Source: Ashinkailepas kermadecensis
Taxonomy: Eukaryota > Arthropoda > Thecostraca > Neolepadidae
Length of the DNA stretch: 64,000 nt
Reading direction: 5' to 3'
Assembly: GCA_034440615.1 (NCBI GenBank)
Contig: JAOTOM010003839.1
Coordinates: 124,001-188,000, forward strand
The notes beneath the pieces were generated by a model. The model saw nothing but the letters and a program-made list of their open reading frames with translations. It was not told where the DNA came from and made no database searches. The position numbers were made by a program, and so were the translations under genes. Shown in pieces: positions 55,520-64,000 of the stretch (within the stretch, counting starts at the first letter, position 1; every line of letters begins with the position of its first letter).

Positions 55520-56711
55520 TGTGGAGTGGCTGAACGCACACTCCACACTGTCTCGATGGCATGTTGCCAGAAACTTGTGCGTGTCCAATATTGCTTGTAT
55601 TTGCAGAGATGAGATTCCAAGTGAGAGAGAAGATCGCGGAAAGGCGGTCGACTATATAGTGTCACATACAAACGCATTAGTATTGCGGCCGCGTCGGCGT
55701 CACACTTCCCAACAGCTGTGTTAGTTTTCTCCTGCGCATGCGTCAACTCGCCGCTAGCTACGGCGAGGGGGCGGTGAGTAATGACGCGTTGCGTGTCGCC
55801 CCGACGGGGCGAATGTGGAGCGGCGTTTGGGCCATGACGGCAAATGTGGCGCAGCGTTTGGGCCATGACTGTAAACGTGGCGCACCGCTTTGGCCATCAC
55901 TAGTCGGTTTTACAGCGGCAATTTGCTCTCCCGTCTAGTCGCTTTACATCCTTCCAAGTCATTCCTTGCTTCAACTAAACATTCCAGACATGAACTAAAC
56001 AAGTACATCTAAGAACATTTATTATTAACAATAATTGATTTCACTCAATCTTCTGAACTTTTTCATTGACAAAACTTGTTTCTTGGTGGTGAGAATAAAA
56101 CTATTTTAGACTGATTGTTTTAGTATAATGTTCCTTAAACCATTTTATATTCCGAAACCTATATCCCAGTACGCGGCAGGCAACAAATCAGTCGGTGCAT
56201 GAGCGTCCTACTCGTGGGATGTGTTGTGATTATTTATTAGTTGTGCGGCGTGAGCATGTCGGCAGTATCAGGTATGGAGTTATAAACTTGGTTGACATCG
56301 ATTAAGTGTACTTTTGTTATCATTTTCTCTACCGTTGCTCAGGAAGTTGGCTTATAACCGCATCCTTCGCTAATTTAACCACAGCGCCAATTTGTCATCT
56401 GGCAGTCATCCGTCCGCTGCCAGATGCCGTAGAGCTGAGTGCAGTATTGACGTAAATTAGAAAGCGTATTGCAATCTGCTGATATTCGTAAGTTTAAATC
56501 TACTTATTTCAGCAGCGTCAATAGTAAAACCTATTTCGTTATCAAAACTGATGTGATAATTATATTTGCTGGTCGCTTTTAATTTATGCAGATCACTAAG
56601 CCGGGTCTTCTCCCTCTATCTCGTTCCTGAGACCACGTGACCTGGGAGCAAAGTTCCGCTGTAAAACCGACTACTCTTAGCTCGCCGAACCCGCTGTTGC
56701 GGCACGCTACA
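55520..56711 (-). repeat. 5' LTR of the Gypsy-type element, with a MITE inside
   Basis: TGTAGCGTGC...CTCCACA on the minus strand. Without the MITE and its TA duplication it is about 421 bp. The word actatatag at 55650-55658 is a possible TATA element only by composition. Confidence 0.75.
55903..56671. mobile_element. 769-bp MITE with about 30-bp terminal inverted repeats and TA duplication
   Basis: Ends GTCGGTTTTACAGCGG and CCGCTGTAAAACCGAC, perfect over 16 bp and similar for about 14 more. TA on both sides (55901-55902 and 56672-56673). No coding capacity seen; AT-rich inside. TA targets point to Tc1/mariner or a similar superfamily. Confidence 0.85.
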
Positions 56712-56880
56712 TGTCGGACTTTACGCCACGTTCCTTGCTTGTCGGCGTCTCATCTTTCCTCTCTTTCTTAATTGATATAACCGGATGCCATATAAGCCGG
56801 ATTAACGTAACCCTTTCCTTAACGTAGCATATATCTAGCGGATGGCACTCGGCCTCTGCTAAAGATGGGAAGAAAAAAAA
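56712..56880 (+). mobile_element. copy E, right part (3' UTR end and A-tail)
   Basis: TGTCggactttacgccacg continues the 3' UTR that stops at 41660, through ataaccggatgccatataag and gctaaagatgggaag to an A-rich tail. Confidence 0.8.
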
Positions 56881-56963
56881 CCGCCTTTCTGTCTGCAAAT
56901 ACAAGCAATATTCTACACGCACAAGTTTGTGGCAACGTGCCATCCATACAGTGTGGAGTGTAC
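56881..56963 (+). repeat. additional LTR fragment
   Basis: tgcaaatacaagcaatatt, cacgcacaagttt and agtgtggagtgta match the LTR family (rc of 55540-55612). Sense on the plus strand, opposite to the main element. It flanks the tail of copy E, so E seems to have landed in an older LTR. Confidence 0.7.
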
Positions 56964-56978
56964 CTTCGACTCTACAGT

Positions 56979-57150
56979 CTCTCTACGCCATGTTTCTTGT
57001 TTGACGGCATCTCTCCTTTCTTCACTAGTTGATATAACCGGATGTCACATAAGCCGGATTAACGTAATTCCTTCTTTAACGTAGCAATCTAAAGCAGATG
57101 GCACTGCCTCCGCTAAAGATTTAGAAAAAAGAAAAAAAAGAAAAAAAGAA
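56979..57150 (+). mobile_element. copy F, 3' UTR fragment of the I-like family
   Basis: ctctacgccatgtttcttgt through ggatgtcacataagccgg to gctaaagatttag and an A/G tail; matches copy D (53775-53935) better than B or C. Heavily 5'-truncated. Confidence 0.8.
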
Positions 57151-57787
57151 TCCCCTGCCTTGACCAAAATGTTCTTCGCTTGTCGCGCACTTTCTTGTTT
57201 TTAGGCCGTCTGCATGCTTTTCATTTGGGCCAAGACAGTATAGTTCCCGGGCCCCCACGAAGTGGGTTTGGTAGCGGGCTTGAAGGTTTCCCTTCACCAT
57301 TGGTTTACATGCAATTTTACCGTTTTTCTCTACGCTCTCTTGCATGTTTTATGGCAATATAGATCACTTTCACGTATACCAATTGAAAGAACTATTCTTC
57401 AGCTTCAGCAAAATGTATCCGAAATGACCCAGTAACAATCTTCCTGCCTAAAAATATGCCGTTTCCGGCAGGCTGACCATCAAGTGTCTCCAAAATAAAG
57501 GGATTTTTCCCGATATTGATAGGCTTCCTCTACCGTCCGTTTTAGCTGGTGTTGTCACCCCCGTTCGAGAGTGGAAGAAAGAATAGACAGGGGGGGGGAC
57601 TAAGTGCGCCATAGCTTCTTCCCTTCAGTGGCAGGATAATTTCCGAAAAGTAACCACGGAAGATCGCCTGAAATGATCTGACCGCCCCTAGACCGCAATA
57701 GGAGGCCCTCTGTCGTCATAAGAGTCATAAAGTCATAAATAAGAGGTCCCATAGCCGCCACAGGAAGGCAATAGCTGCCACAAGAGG
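57151..57787. other. unassigned intergenic DNA
   Basis: No feature recognised apart from a G9 run at 57589. Confidence 0.4.
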
Positions 57788-58024
57788 CAGGGACGGATCC
57801 AGGAATTGTCATCTGGGGGAGGGGACACGTGTTTGGAGTGGCGCCACCGCGAAAGCAGCTCGAGGGGTGCCTTTCTTGCCGAGAGGCGACTGTGGCTGAA
57901 AAATTCGAGGGTGATGGGGTGCACTCGAGCCTTCGCGGAGGGACGTGTTTTCCTGGTCGAAGGGGCGCCACCTTTCATGGGGGGGGGGCATGTGCCCCAA
58001 CTTCCCTCCCTGGATCCGCCACCG
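57788..58024. mobile_element. hAT-like short foldback element
   Basis: Left end CAGGGACGGATCCAGGAA; the right end read inversely is CGGTGGCGGATCCAGGG. CAGGG-type ends fit non-autonomous hAT-type elements. The inside shares gtggcgcc and cgaatttctc/cgaaaaattcg-type words with the foldback spacer at 22260-22450. Confidence 0.55.
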
Positions 58025-58205
58025 ACAGGAGGCCCCATATATCCCATGTAATATTTGGGGGGTTGGTTATTGGTTTTACGCCACGTCGACCGTTGAGTCA
58101 TGTAGCGTCGCCAATCTCTCACGCCGATTGGTCGCGGGCGAAGAGTAGCGACAGGTGAGACTCTCCGACGTAATATATATTTGTGTATTTATACATATAC
58201 ATACA

Positions 58206-58206
<1 letters not shown>

Positions 58207-58288
<82 letters not shown>

Positions 58289-58308
58289 GTGTGTGTGTGT
58301 GTGTGTCT
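58207..58308. repeat. (TA)n/(GT)n microsatellite
   Basis: TA repeat to about 58284, then GT to 58307. Confidence 0.97.
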
Positions 58309-58347
58309 GGTGCATGAATGGTTCAAAAGCAATCTGCACCAGTGGGC

Positions 58348-58560
58348 CGCAAGCAGGGGCGTCGATTTGTATCCTTTTGCGGGGGCCATGGCCCCCCCAA
58401 TGCTGATCTTGGCCCCCCCAATGTTGATTTGGGCCCCCCCAATAACCCATGCTATTTTTATGCTGATAAAAAGCTAAAGGAAAAAAAAGAAGAAAAACAC
58501 TGTGTTAGGTACATAGAAAACTTAGTTGATGTCAACCAGCACATTTTGTACTGAAAAAGA
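58348..58560 (+). repeat. dispersed repeat starting CAGGGGCGTCG, copy 1
   Basis: CAGGGGCGTCGATTTGTATC, then gggggcc...ccccccaatg, ttgatttgggcccccccaat and aaagctaaaggaaaa. Same order in copies 2 and 3. Confidence 0.8.
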
Positions 58561-59581
58561 ACAGATTTGGATTAGATAGTGGACTGAGTATCCAACTTTT
58601 GCTACACAATTCAAAATTATGTGCAAAAAAAACAAAATAGCTAGATTTCCCTCCACTGTGCAAGGAAAACTTACGCCATAAAATGTTAAGATTCGCTGAT
58701 GATGCATTTTAAACCAGATTGTCTTTTTTTAATGTTAAGCCACAAAACAACAATTGGATTGTCATACTGATGTTTGTACACACCACCAATGGCAAAACCA
58801 CACACATGTGAGCTTAAACAGGAAAAAATCCATTCTTAATTTCCAGTCATTGTCAAACTTGCATTGTCCAGTGAACAGCAGACAATCATCCTTGAGATTG
58901 TGGATATGCAAACTATAATTATCTTCAGCAGCCCACCTATCACACCATCAGCTTGATATTTACCTAGGTACCTACCTAAATGCCCAATAACAATGCATGC
59001 ATTCAATATTGATATGGGGAAAACGAGAGCCATGTGTGGGCAAATCTGCCAGCTTATGATGCCATGACAGAGAAAACTCAGCAAGAAGCTGCATGGCCAC
59101 TGCAATATAATTGGTATTCCTAAAAGAATAAAAAGAAAGCTATGGCTCACATGACTTTTAAGCAAACCTTAGTCATCCACGACCAATGCTATACAAGACA
59201 AATAGCCTTGACAAGCCCAATGTCTCGTACGCCGCAAAAACACCATTATTAAACGCCGCAAAAATACCATTATTTTAAAAGGTACACCAAAGTCGCATTC
59301 AAACCTTGATGACGTCACAGGTTTTTATTCGTATATTGCAGAAATTGGTAGCATCAGGCAAGTTTCAATTTAACTGCATGGGGGAGTGACTTTTCAGGCG
59401 TACCGGACCACAGAGGTCATTTGCGCCACCTTTTTTGAAGCGAGTACGTTACATGTCTGACTATAAAAGCGGGTGTTTGCGATCAAGGTGCAGGCATGTG
59501 GACGTTTACATAAAGGGAATTTTACGTTATAGTTTGTGTTATATTTTAGGCGCTGAAGGCGGGGCTAGGATGGGGACATCC
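58561..59581. other. unassigned AT-rich DNA
   Basis: 58561-59000 continues with similarity to 59770-60010, so it belongs to a larger repeat. Near 59463 ctataaaagcggg looks like a TATA box, with tgacgtcac at 59312; no coding exon is visible downstream. Confidence 0.4.
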
Positions 59582-60010
59582 CCCTAATGTCTAGATGGCA
59601 GGGGCGTCGATTTGTATCCTTTTGTGGGGGCCAGGGCCCCACCAGTGTTGATCTTGGCCCCCCCAATGTTGATTTGGCCCCCCAATAACATATGCTATTT
59701 TTATGCTCATAAAAAAGTTGAAGAAAAAAAGAAGAAAAACACCATGCTAGGTACATAGAAAATGTAGTTGATGTTAACCAGCACATTTTGTAATTAAAAA
59801 AACAGATTTGGGTTAGATAGTGGACTGACTCTCCACCTTTTGCTACAAAATTCAAAATGGTGTGCACAAAAACCAATTGTCATTGTCAAACTTGCATACA
59901 ATCCAGTCCCGTGAACAACAATCAGTTATCATTGAGAGTGTGGATATACAAACTATAATTAACCTCAACAGCCCACTCATCACACTATCAGTTTGATATT
60001 TGCCTGGTAC
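59582..60010 (+). repeat. dispersed CAGGGGCGTCG repeat, copy 2
   Basis: Starts at the CAGGGG in gatggcaggggcgtcg; then ggcccccccaatgttgattt and ataacatatgctatttttat and the 58500-58990 type sequence. Confidence 0.8.
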
Positions 60011-60027
60011 CTAGGCACCTAGGTACA

Positions 60028-60116
60028 TGCTGCAGAAAGACTTAGAAGAGCTTGTGAAGTGGTCCAAAAATGGCAGATGAAATTAAATTTTGATAAGTGC
60101 AAAATCATGCATGTAT
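60028..60116 (+). pseudogene. CR1/L2-type reverse transcriptase fragment
   Basis: LQKDLEELVKWSK, then after a 1-nt slip WQMKLNFDKCKIMHV, a phrase typical of L2/CR1-like reverse transcriptases downstream of the YADD box. Cut off by copy 3 of the CAGGGGCGTCG repeat. Confidence 0.7.
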
Positions 60117-60117
60117 G

Positions 60118-60360
60118 CAGGGGCGTCGATTTGTATCCTTTTGTGGGGCCCCACCAATGTTGATCTTGCCCCCCCCCCAATGTTGATTTGGGCCCCCCCA
60201 ATAACCTATGCTATTTTATGCTGATAAGAAAGCTAAAGGGAAAAAATGAAAAACACCATGCTAAGTAGAAACATTGATGTTAACCAGCACATTTTGTACT
60301 GAATAGAAACAGATTTGGATTAGATAGTGGACTGACTCTCCACCTTTTGCTGAAAAATTA
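60118..60360 (+). repeat. dispersed CAGGGGCGTCG repeat, copy 3
   Basis: CAGGGGCGTCGATTTGTATC directly after the reverse transcriptase scrap, so this is the true 5' edge of the repeat. Confidence 0.8.
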
Positions 60361-61296
60361 AAAATTGTGTGCAAAAACAAACAAAACAGCTGGAATTCCC
60401 TCCACTGTGGAAGTACAGCTTACATCTTTCTGGGTTGGTTGGTTGGTTATTTGGGTTTACTGGCGCATTGACTGCGTTGGTCATACAGCGCCCATACAAC
60501 TTTTCTTGTTCCCACCTTAAAGCACAATAATACCCAAAAGCTTCCGAAAAAAAAATTACAACCATGTTCACAAAAAATATAATTTTGTACTCGAAATCAG
60601 CTTAGGTTAGGTTAGGCTCGGTAAGGTTTCTTTTTTAAGGTTGAGAATTTTCAGAAAATAAATTAAGTGAAATTTTAATTTAGTTTAATTTTTGTTCTCA
60701 AAAGATAGGTTAGGATAAGCTAGGTTAGGTTTTGTTGCATGAAAAAAAAATATGTTTATGCGATGTTACCGAACTCAAAGCCTTTTTGGCATTATTTTGC
60801 TCACAACCTGAAAAGTAAGCACAAAAATAAGTGGGTCCAATCATCTTAGTCAACTTCATAAACATGGTATTCTGCATATTTTTCTTTGTTTTAAAGGAAA
60901 AAAGAACACCTTAGACTGCAAGGTTACCAAATAATTTGCAATTTTTTGGGGAAACGTTTTTGGAATTTTTTTAAAAAGTTTTCCAACTTAAAAAGCCTAA
61001 ACTAACCTAACTTAACCGAACCTAACCCATTTGCTTGCTATATGGAGGCAAATGTGTGTAAAAACTTGTCTTGTTACCACCTTAAAGCACATTAATACCG
61101 ATTTAGCTAGGTTAGGCTAGTTTAGTTGTTTACCTTGGAAAAATAGTTCAATCATTTTCAAAAATAAAATAAAATTGGAAGTTTTCCTTCAAAAGCAGCT
61201 GACATTAGGTTCGGGTAAGTTGGGTTCGGTTGTTCAATTTAGAAAATTTTCAGAATATATATTGCTTAATTTTTGTTTCTATTTTTTTCTCCAAAG

Positions 61297-61316
61297 CAGG
61301 GGCGTCGATTTGTATC
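61297..61316 (+). repeat. CAGGGGCGTCG repeat, copy 4 (terminal 20 bp only)
   Basis: CAGGGGCGTCGATTTGTATC followed by unrelated sequence. Confidence 0.7.
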
Positions 61317-61324
61317 GATAGACA

Positions 61325-61729
61325 CTAGCGCGCATTAAATGTCACACATCGTGATGGGCGTTCCTCAGAACATCCAAAATCGTAACATGCAAAGACAAAA
61401 TTCCAGTTACAGAAATTCCAGCGCCTGAAGTCTAAATTTGAGGTTACAGTGACAAATGTGACGGAGGTAAGACATCTGTGGTGCAATTGCGCGCAGTGTT
61501 TAATCCGGAGGCCAATCTCATGTGACGTCGTACTGATTCGTTTTTTGTACTTCGCACATTCTGATGTATCGCACCTTCTGATGTATCTGCGGATTGGTGT
61601 GATTTTAGATAGTGAATAAATAGCTTGCTGATATTTAATTCCCAAAGGAACAGTAGTTGAAGAAGTTGGCAGGTAAGCTTGAAAAAGTCCAGTCCATGCT
61701 TTTTTCTGATTTGTGCTCAGGGTTTCCAT
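61325..61729 (-). other. unassigned open stretch of 134 codons
   Basis: METLSTNQKKAWTGLFQAYL then mixed sequence. In this AT-rich region such an open run is slightly unusual, but no domain or homologue is recognised. It could be a decayed element next to copy 4 of the CAGGGGCGTCG repeat or chance. Confidence 0.2.
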
Positions 61730-63720
61730 GTTAATATCACATAACTACCACGTTTGTCTTCAAGAAGAGCTGTTTTTAGTTTACTTTTATTAAAATTTTC
61801 ATTCCACTGCTCTTAGTGCCCTTTCTGCCCAGGATTGGGGCACCTAGTGTTGCATTTCCGTCCAGGGGTTGGCACACCTTTTGGTAAATTTACAGCTTAA
61901 GGTAATTTCTGATTAATTTTTTCCCATGCAATGTTTAGGAATGTGATAAACACGATTTTGGTAAATTTGTGTTTTAAGGTGTTTTATGAATTCGTGGAAT
62001 GTATCATTTCAATGCAATGTTTATGAATGTGACTCAGATGATGGGACCACTCATTTTCTATACAAATGCCTACATTTCAGGTTGTAAGCAAAATAACATC
62101 AACAAAAAGCTTTGAATTAGGTGACATAGGGTAAAGTATTTTTTTTAAATAAAATAAATGCAACATAACCTAACCTAACCTAGCTTAACCTCCCCTTGGA
62201 GAAAAACAAAACCAAAACATCAAGTTGTAAAAATTTCAAGCAATGTATTTTTTTTACAATAAAAAAATGTAACCCAATTTAACCTAACCTAACATAAGCT
62301 GCTTTTAAAGAAAAAAGATCTATTTCTTTCAAATTTTGGAACAATTTTTGCAAAAAATGTCGAACTTAAAACACTTAAACTAATCTAACATCACCAAACA
62401 TAGCCCATTTGTTTGCTTTATGGAGGCAAATGTGTAATAACTTGCCTTGTTACCACCTTAAAGCACAATAATTCTGGTTAGATTAGGTTGGGTTAGGTTT
62501 TTTCATTTGTAAAATTTCAATAAAATAAATTGCTAGATATTTTTCCAATCTTGTTTTTATAGTTGTTTTCTCCAAGGTCAGCTTAGGTTACATTAGGTTA
62601 TGTTGAATTTTTAATGTATTTCTTTTAATTGCTATGTTACCTAACTCAAAGCCCATTTTTAATGTTATTTTGCTCACAACCTGGAAAGTAAGCATTTGCA
62701 CAGAAACTGAGTAGTGCCATCAGCTTAGTGACATTCATAAACATTGCATTGGAAATTTAAATATAAAAATATTAATAAAATACATAAAAGCACACATTTA
62801 ATGTCCTTTCCTCTGCAAATGCATGCCTTTCAATTGGGAGTAAAAAATAACACCAAAAAAGGGTGTGGAGTAAGGAAATATAGCATACAAATAATGTTCA
62901 AGATGTATGATAACCTTACCTAACATAGTTCAACTTCCCATACAAGAAATTAATTGTTTTTAATTTAAATTTTCGAGGCATTTTCTCAAATATTTTCAAC
63001 TTAAAAAACCTAACCTAAGCTAGCCTGAACCGTTTATTATTTTTTGTAGAAAAATCATTAACAAAAATTATTTACCAACAAATGATTTTTTTTATAACTT
63101 ACAACAAAAGCCTAACCTAACCTGACAAACCTCACCCCTTTGTATGCTTCATGGAGGTAAAATGTGTGTAAAACTTTTCTTGTGGTTACCTTAAACTGTG
63201 ATAATACCTGGCTTTTTGGGTAATATTTCAGCTCATGGTACTCTCTGACTTCTTCTAATTTATTTTTTAATGCAGTGTTTGTTAATGTGCTGAACATGAT
63301 GTAACCGCTCATTTCCTCTGCAGATGCACACTTTTCATTTGTGAGGAAAAATAACGTGGAAAAGGGGGCTTGGATTTGAGTAATATAGGATGAAAAATAA
63401 TGTTCAGATAAAAAAAAATGTAACCTAACCTAACCTAGCCTAGACTTCCATGCAAGAAATGATTATTTTTATGCCAAATTCTCCCCCCCCCAATTTCTTT
63501 TTTCTCAAACATTTTGAACTTAAAAAGTCTAACGTAACCTAATCTAGCTTGAACCGTTTTTGAAGATTTTTTTTTCATTTACTAACTTACAACAAAAGCC
63601 TAGCCTAACGCAATTAGACAAAACCTAGCTCCTTTGAATGATTCGTGGAGGTAAAAATGGGTGTAAAACATGTCTTGTGGTTACCTTAGACTGCAATAAT
63701 ATCTCTTTTGTGCTACCTGG

Positions 63721-64000
63721 TGTACGTGATGAACCTCCATCTGCATGCTGCATGAGAGCATTGCACTTATTGGTTCACAAAGAACAATAACATTTTGAAA
63801 GTACAATATTTTCAGGAATGGAATCCTGTGCTGATAACATTTTCTGAGTTATAAATTTGCAGATCAGATCTACATCATTTGTGTTAATAAATATGAGAAA
63901 TTCATAGAAATGCATACACCGGTTTGTAGACAAGAAGTTATTCTGATGATTTCTGATGTATTGGAAAATGACAAATTTTCATGATGGAAGCAGGCAAAGT
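63721..64000. other. AT-rich DNA at the window edge
   Basis: Nothing recognised. Confidence 0.4.

Larger units (their letters stand above)
41661..56711 (-). mobile_element. degenerate Gypsy-type LTR retrotransposon, enlarged by nested insertions
   Basis: TGTC stands on both sides (41657-41660 and 56712-56715) and the flanks join into one continuous 3' UTR of copy E. Termini are TGT...ACA. In minus-strand order: 5' LTR 56711-55520, AT spacer, a site complementary to the tRNA-Trp 3' end (55517-55500), a 20-bp minisatellite, a Ser/Ala/Asp-rich coding remnant, a Pro-rich coding end with RTRSGH...ARY, a purine tract (54080-54070), and a 3' LTR starting at 54069 that is split by copies D and C and ends at 41661. 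No reverse transcriptase or integrase core remains, so it is non-autonomous. The whole reconstruction is inference from matching junctions. Confidence 0.72.
60595..63720. repeat. AT-rich modules with TTAGG-type motifs
   Basis: Clusters of TTAGGTTAGG or CCTAACCTAACC at 60603, 60710, 61000-61025, 61108, 62165-62190, 62280, 62480-62500, 63005, 63110 and 63420. Between them, blocks recur: catggaggtaaa-type followed by gtgtgtaaaactt and ttaccttaaa (61043, 62418, 63150, 63645) and ctcaaagccc...ttattttgctca (60775, 62648). Confidence 0.8.

Noticed and set aside
59455..59480. TATA-box promoter of a gene to the right
   Set aside because: ctataaaagc is a fair match, but no exon, start codon context or conserved product follows.

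Overview
The window is arthropod-like nuclear DNA. Evidence: two split genes with GT-AG introns, a dense layer of eukaryotic retroelements, and many dispersed copies of the TTAGG motif that makes arthropod telomeres. I cannot fix the order; a crustacean or chelicerate would fit. No prokaryotic or organellar gene is visible.

Left part (1-20.8 kb, GC-rich): the last nine coding exons of a clathrin-assembly gene of the AP180/LAP/PICALM family lie on the plus strand (257-15341); its ANTH-encoding exons are upstream of the window. Nearly every intron carries a minisatellite, and in at least three introns the array starts exactly at the 5' splice site and repeats it. Converging on this gene is a small complete gene on the minus strand, the mitochondrial chaperone Tim13 (three exons, 20762-19131, 87 aa). 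Its exons are so short that a plain ORF scan does not show it. Intron 3 of the clathrin gene holds two opposed remnants of a Penelope-like element.

Middle (20.8-26.5 kb): AT-rich intergenic DNA with a large inverted-repeat (foldback) element at 21.65-23.32 kb and TTAGG-rich repeat modules.

Right-centre (26.5-57.2 kb): a transposon graveyard. The main player is one non-LTR retrotransposon family of the I-like type (ORF1 with three zinc knuckles; ORF2 with AP endonuclease, reverse transcriptase, RNase H and a terminal zinc knuckle; ORF1 and ORF2 joined by an overlapping TAATG). I call its copies A (26553-31687, +), B (31688-36832, +), C (41793-47125, -), D (about 47612-54054, +), E (41101-41660 plus 56712-56880, +) and F (56979-57150, +). 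Copies A and B sit head to tail with no spacer. A different, CR1-like element lies at 36833-38139 (-), with a possible 5' part of the same kind at 43263-44062 (+). The block 41661-56711 reads best as one degenerate Gypsy-type LTR element on the minus strand: LTR ends TGT...ACA, a 4-bp TGTC target duplication, a primer-binding site matching the tRNA-Trp 3' end, a purine tract, and a 3' LTR split by later insertion of copies C and D. Its 5' LTR carries a 769-bp TA-flanked MITE. The Gypsy element itself interrupts copy E.

Right end (57.2-64 kb): AT-rich, no gene recognised. It holds a hAT-like foldback MITE, a (TA)n/(GT)n tract, four copies of a repeat starting CAGGGGCGTCG, a CR1/L2-type fragment, and many TTAGG-bearing modules, one degenerate copy of which also sits in an intron of the clathrin gene.
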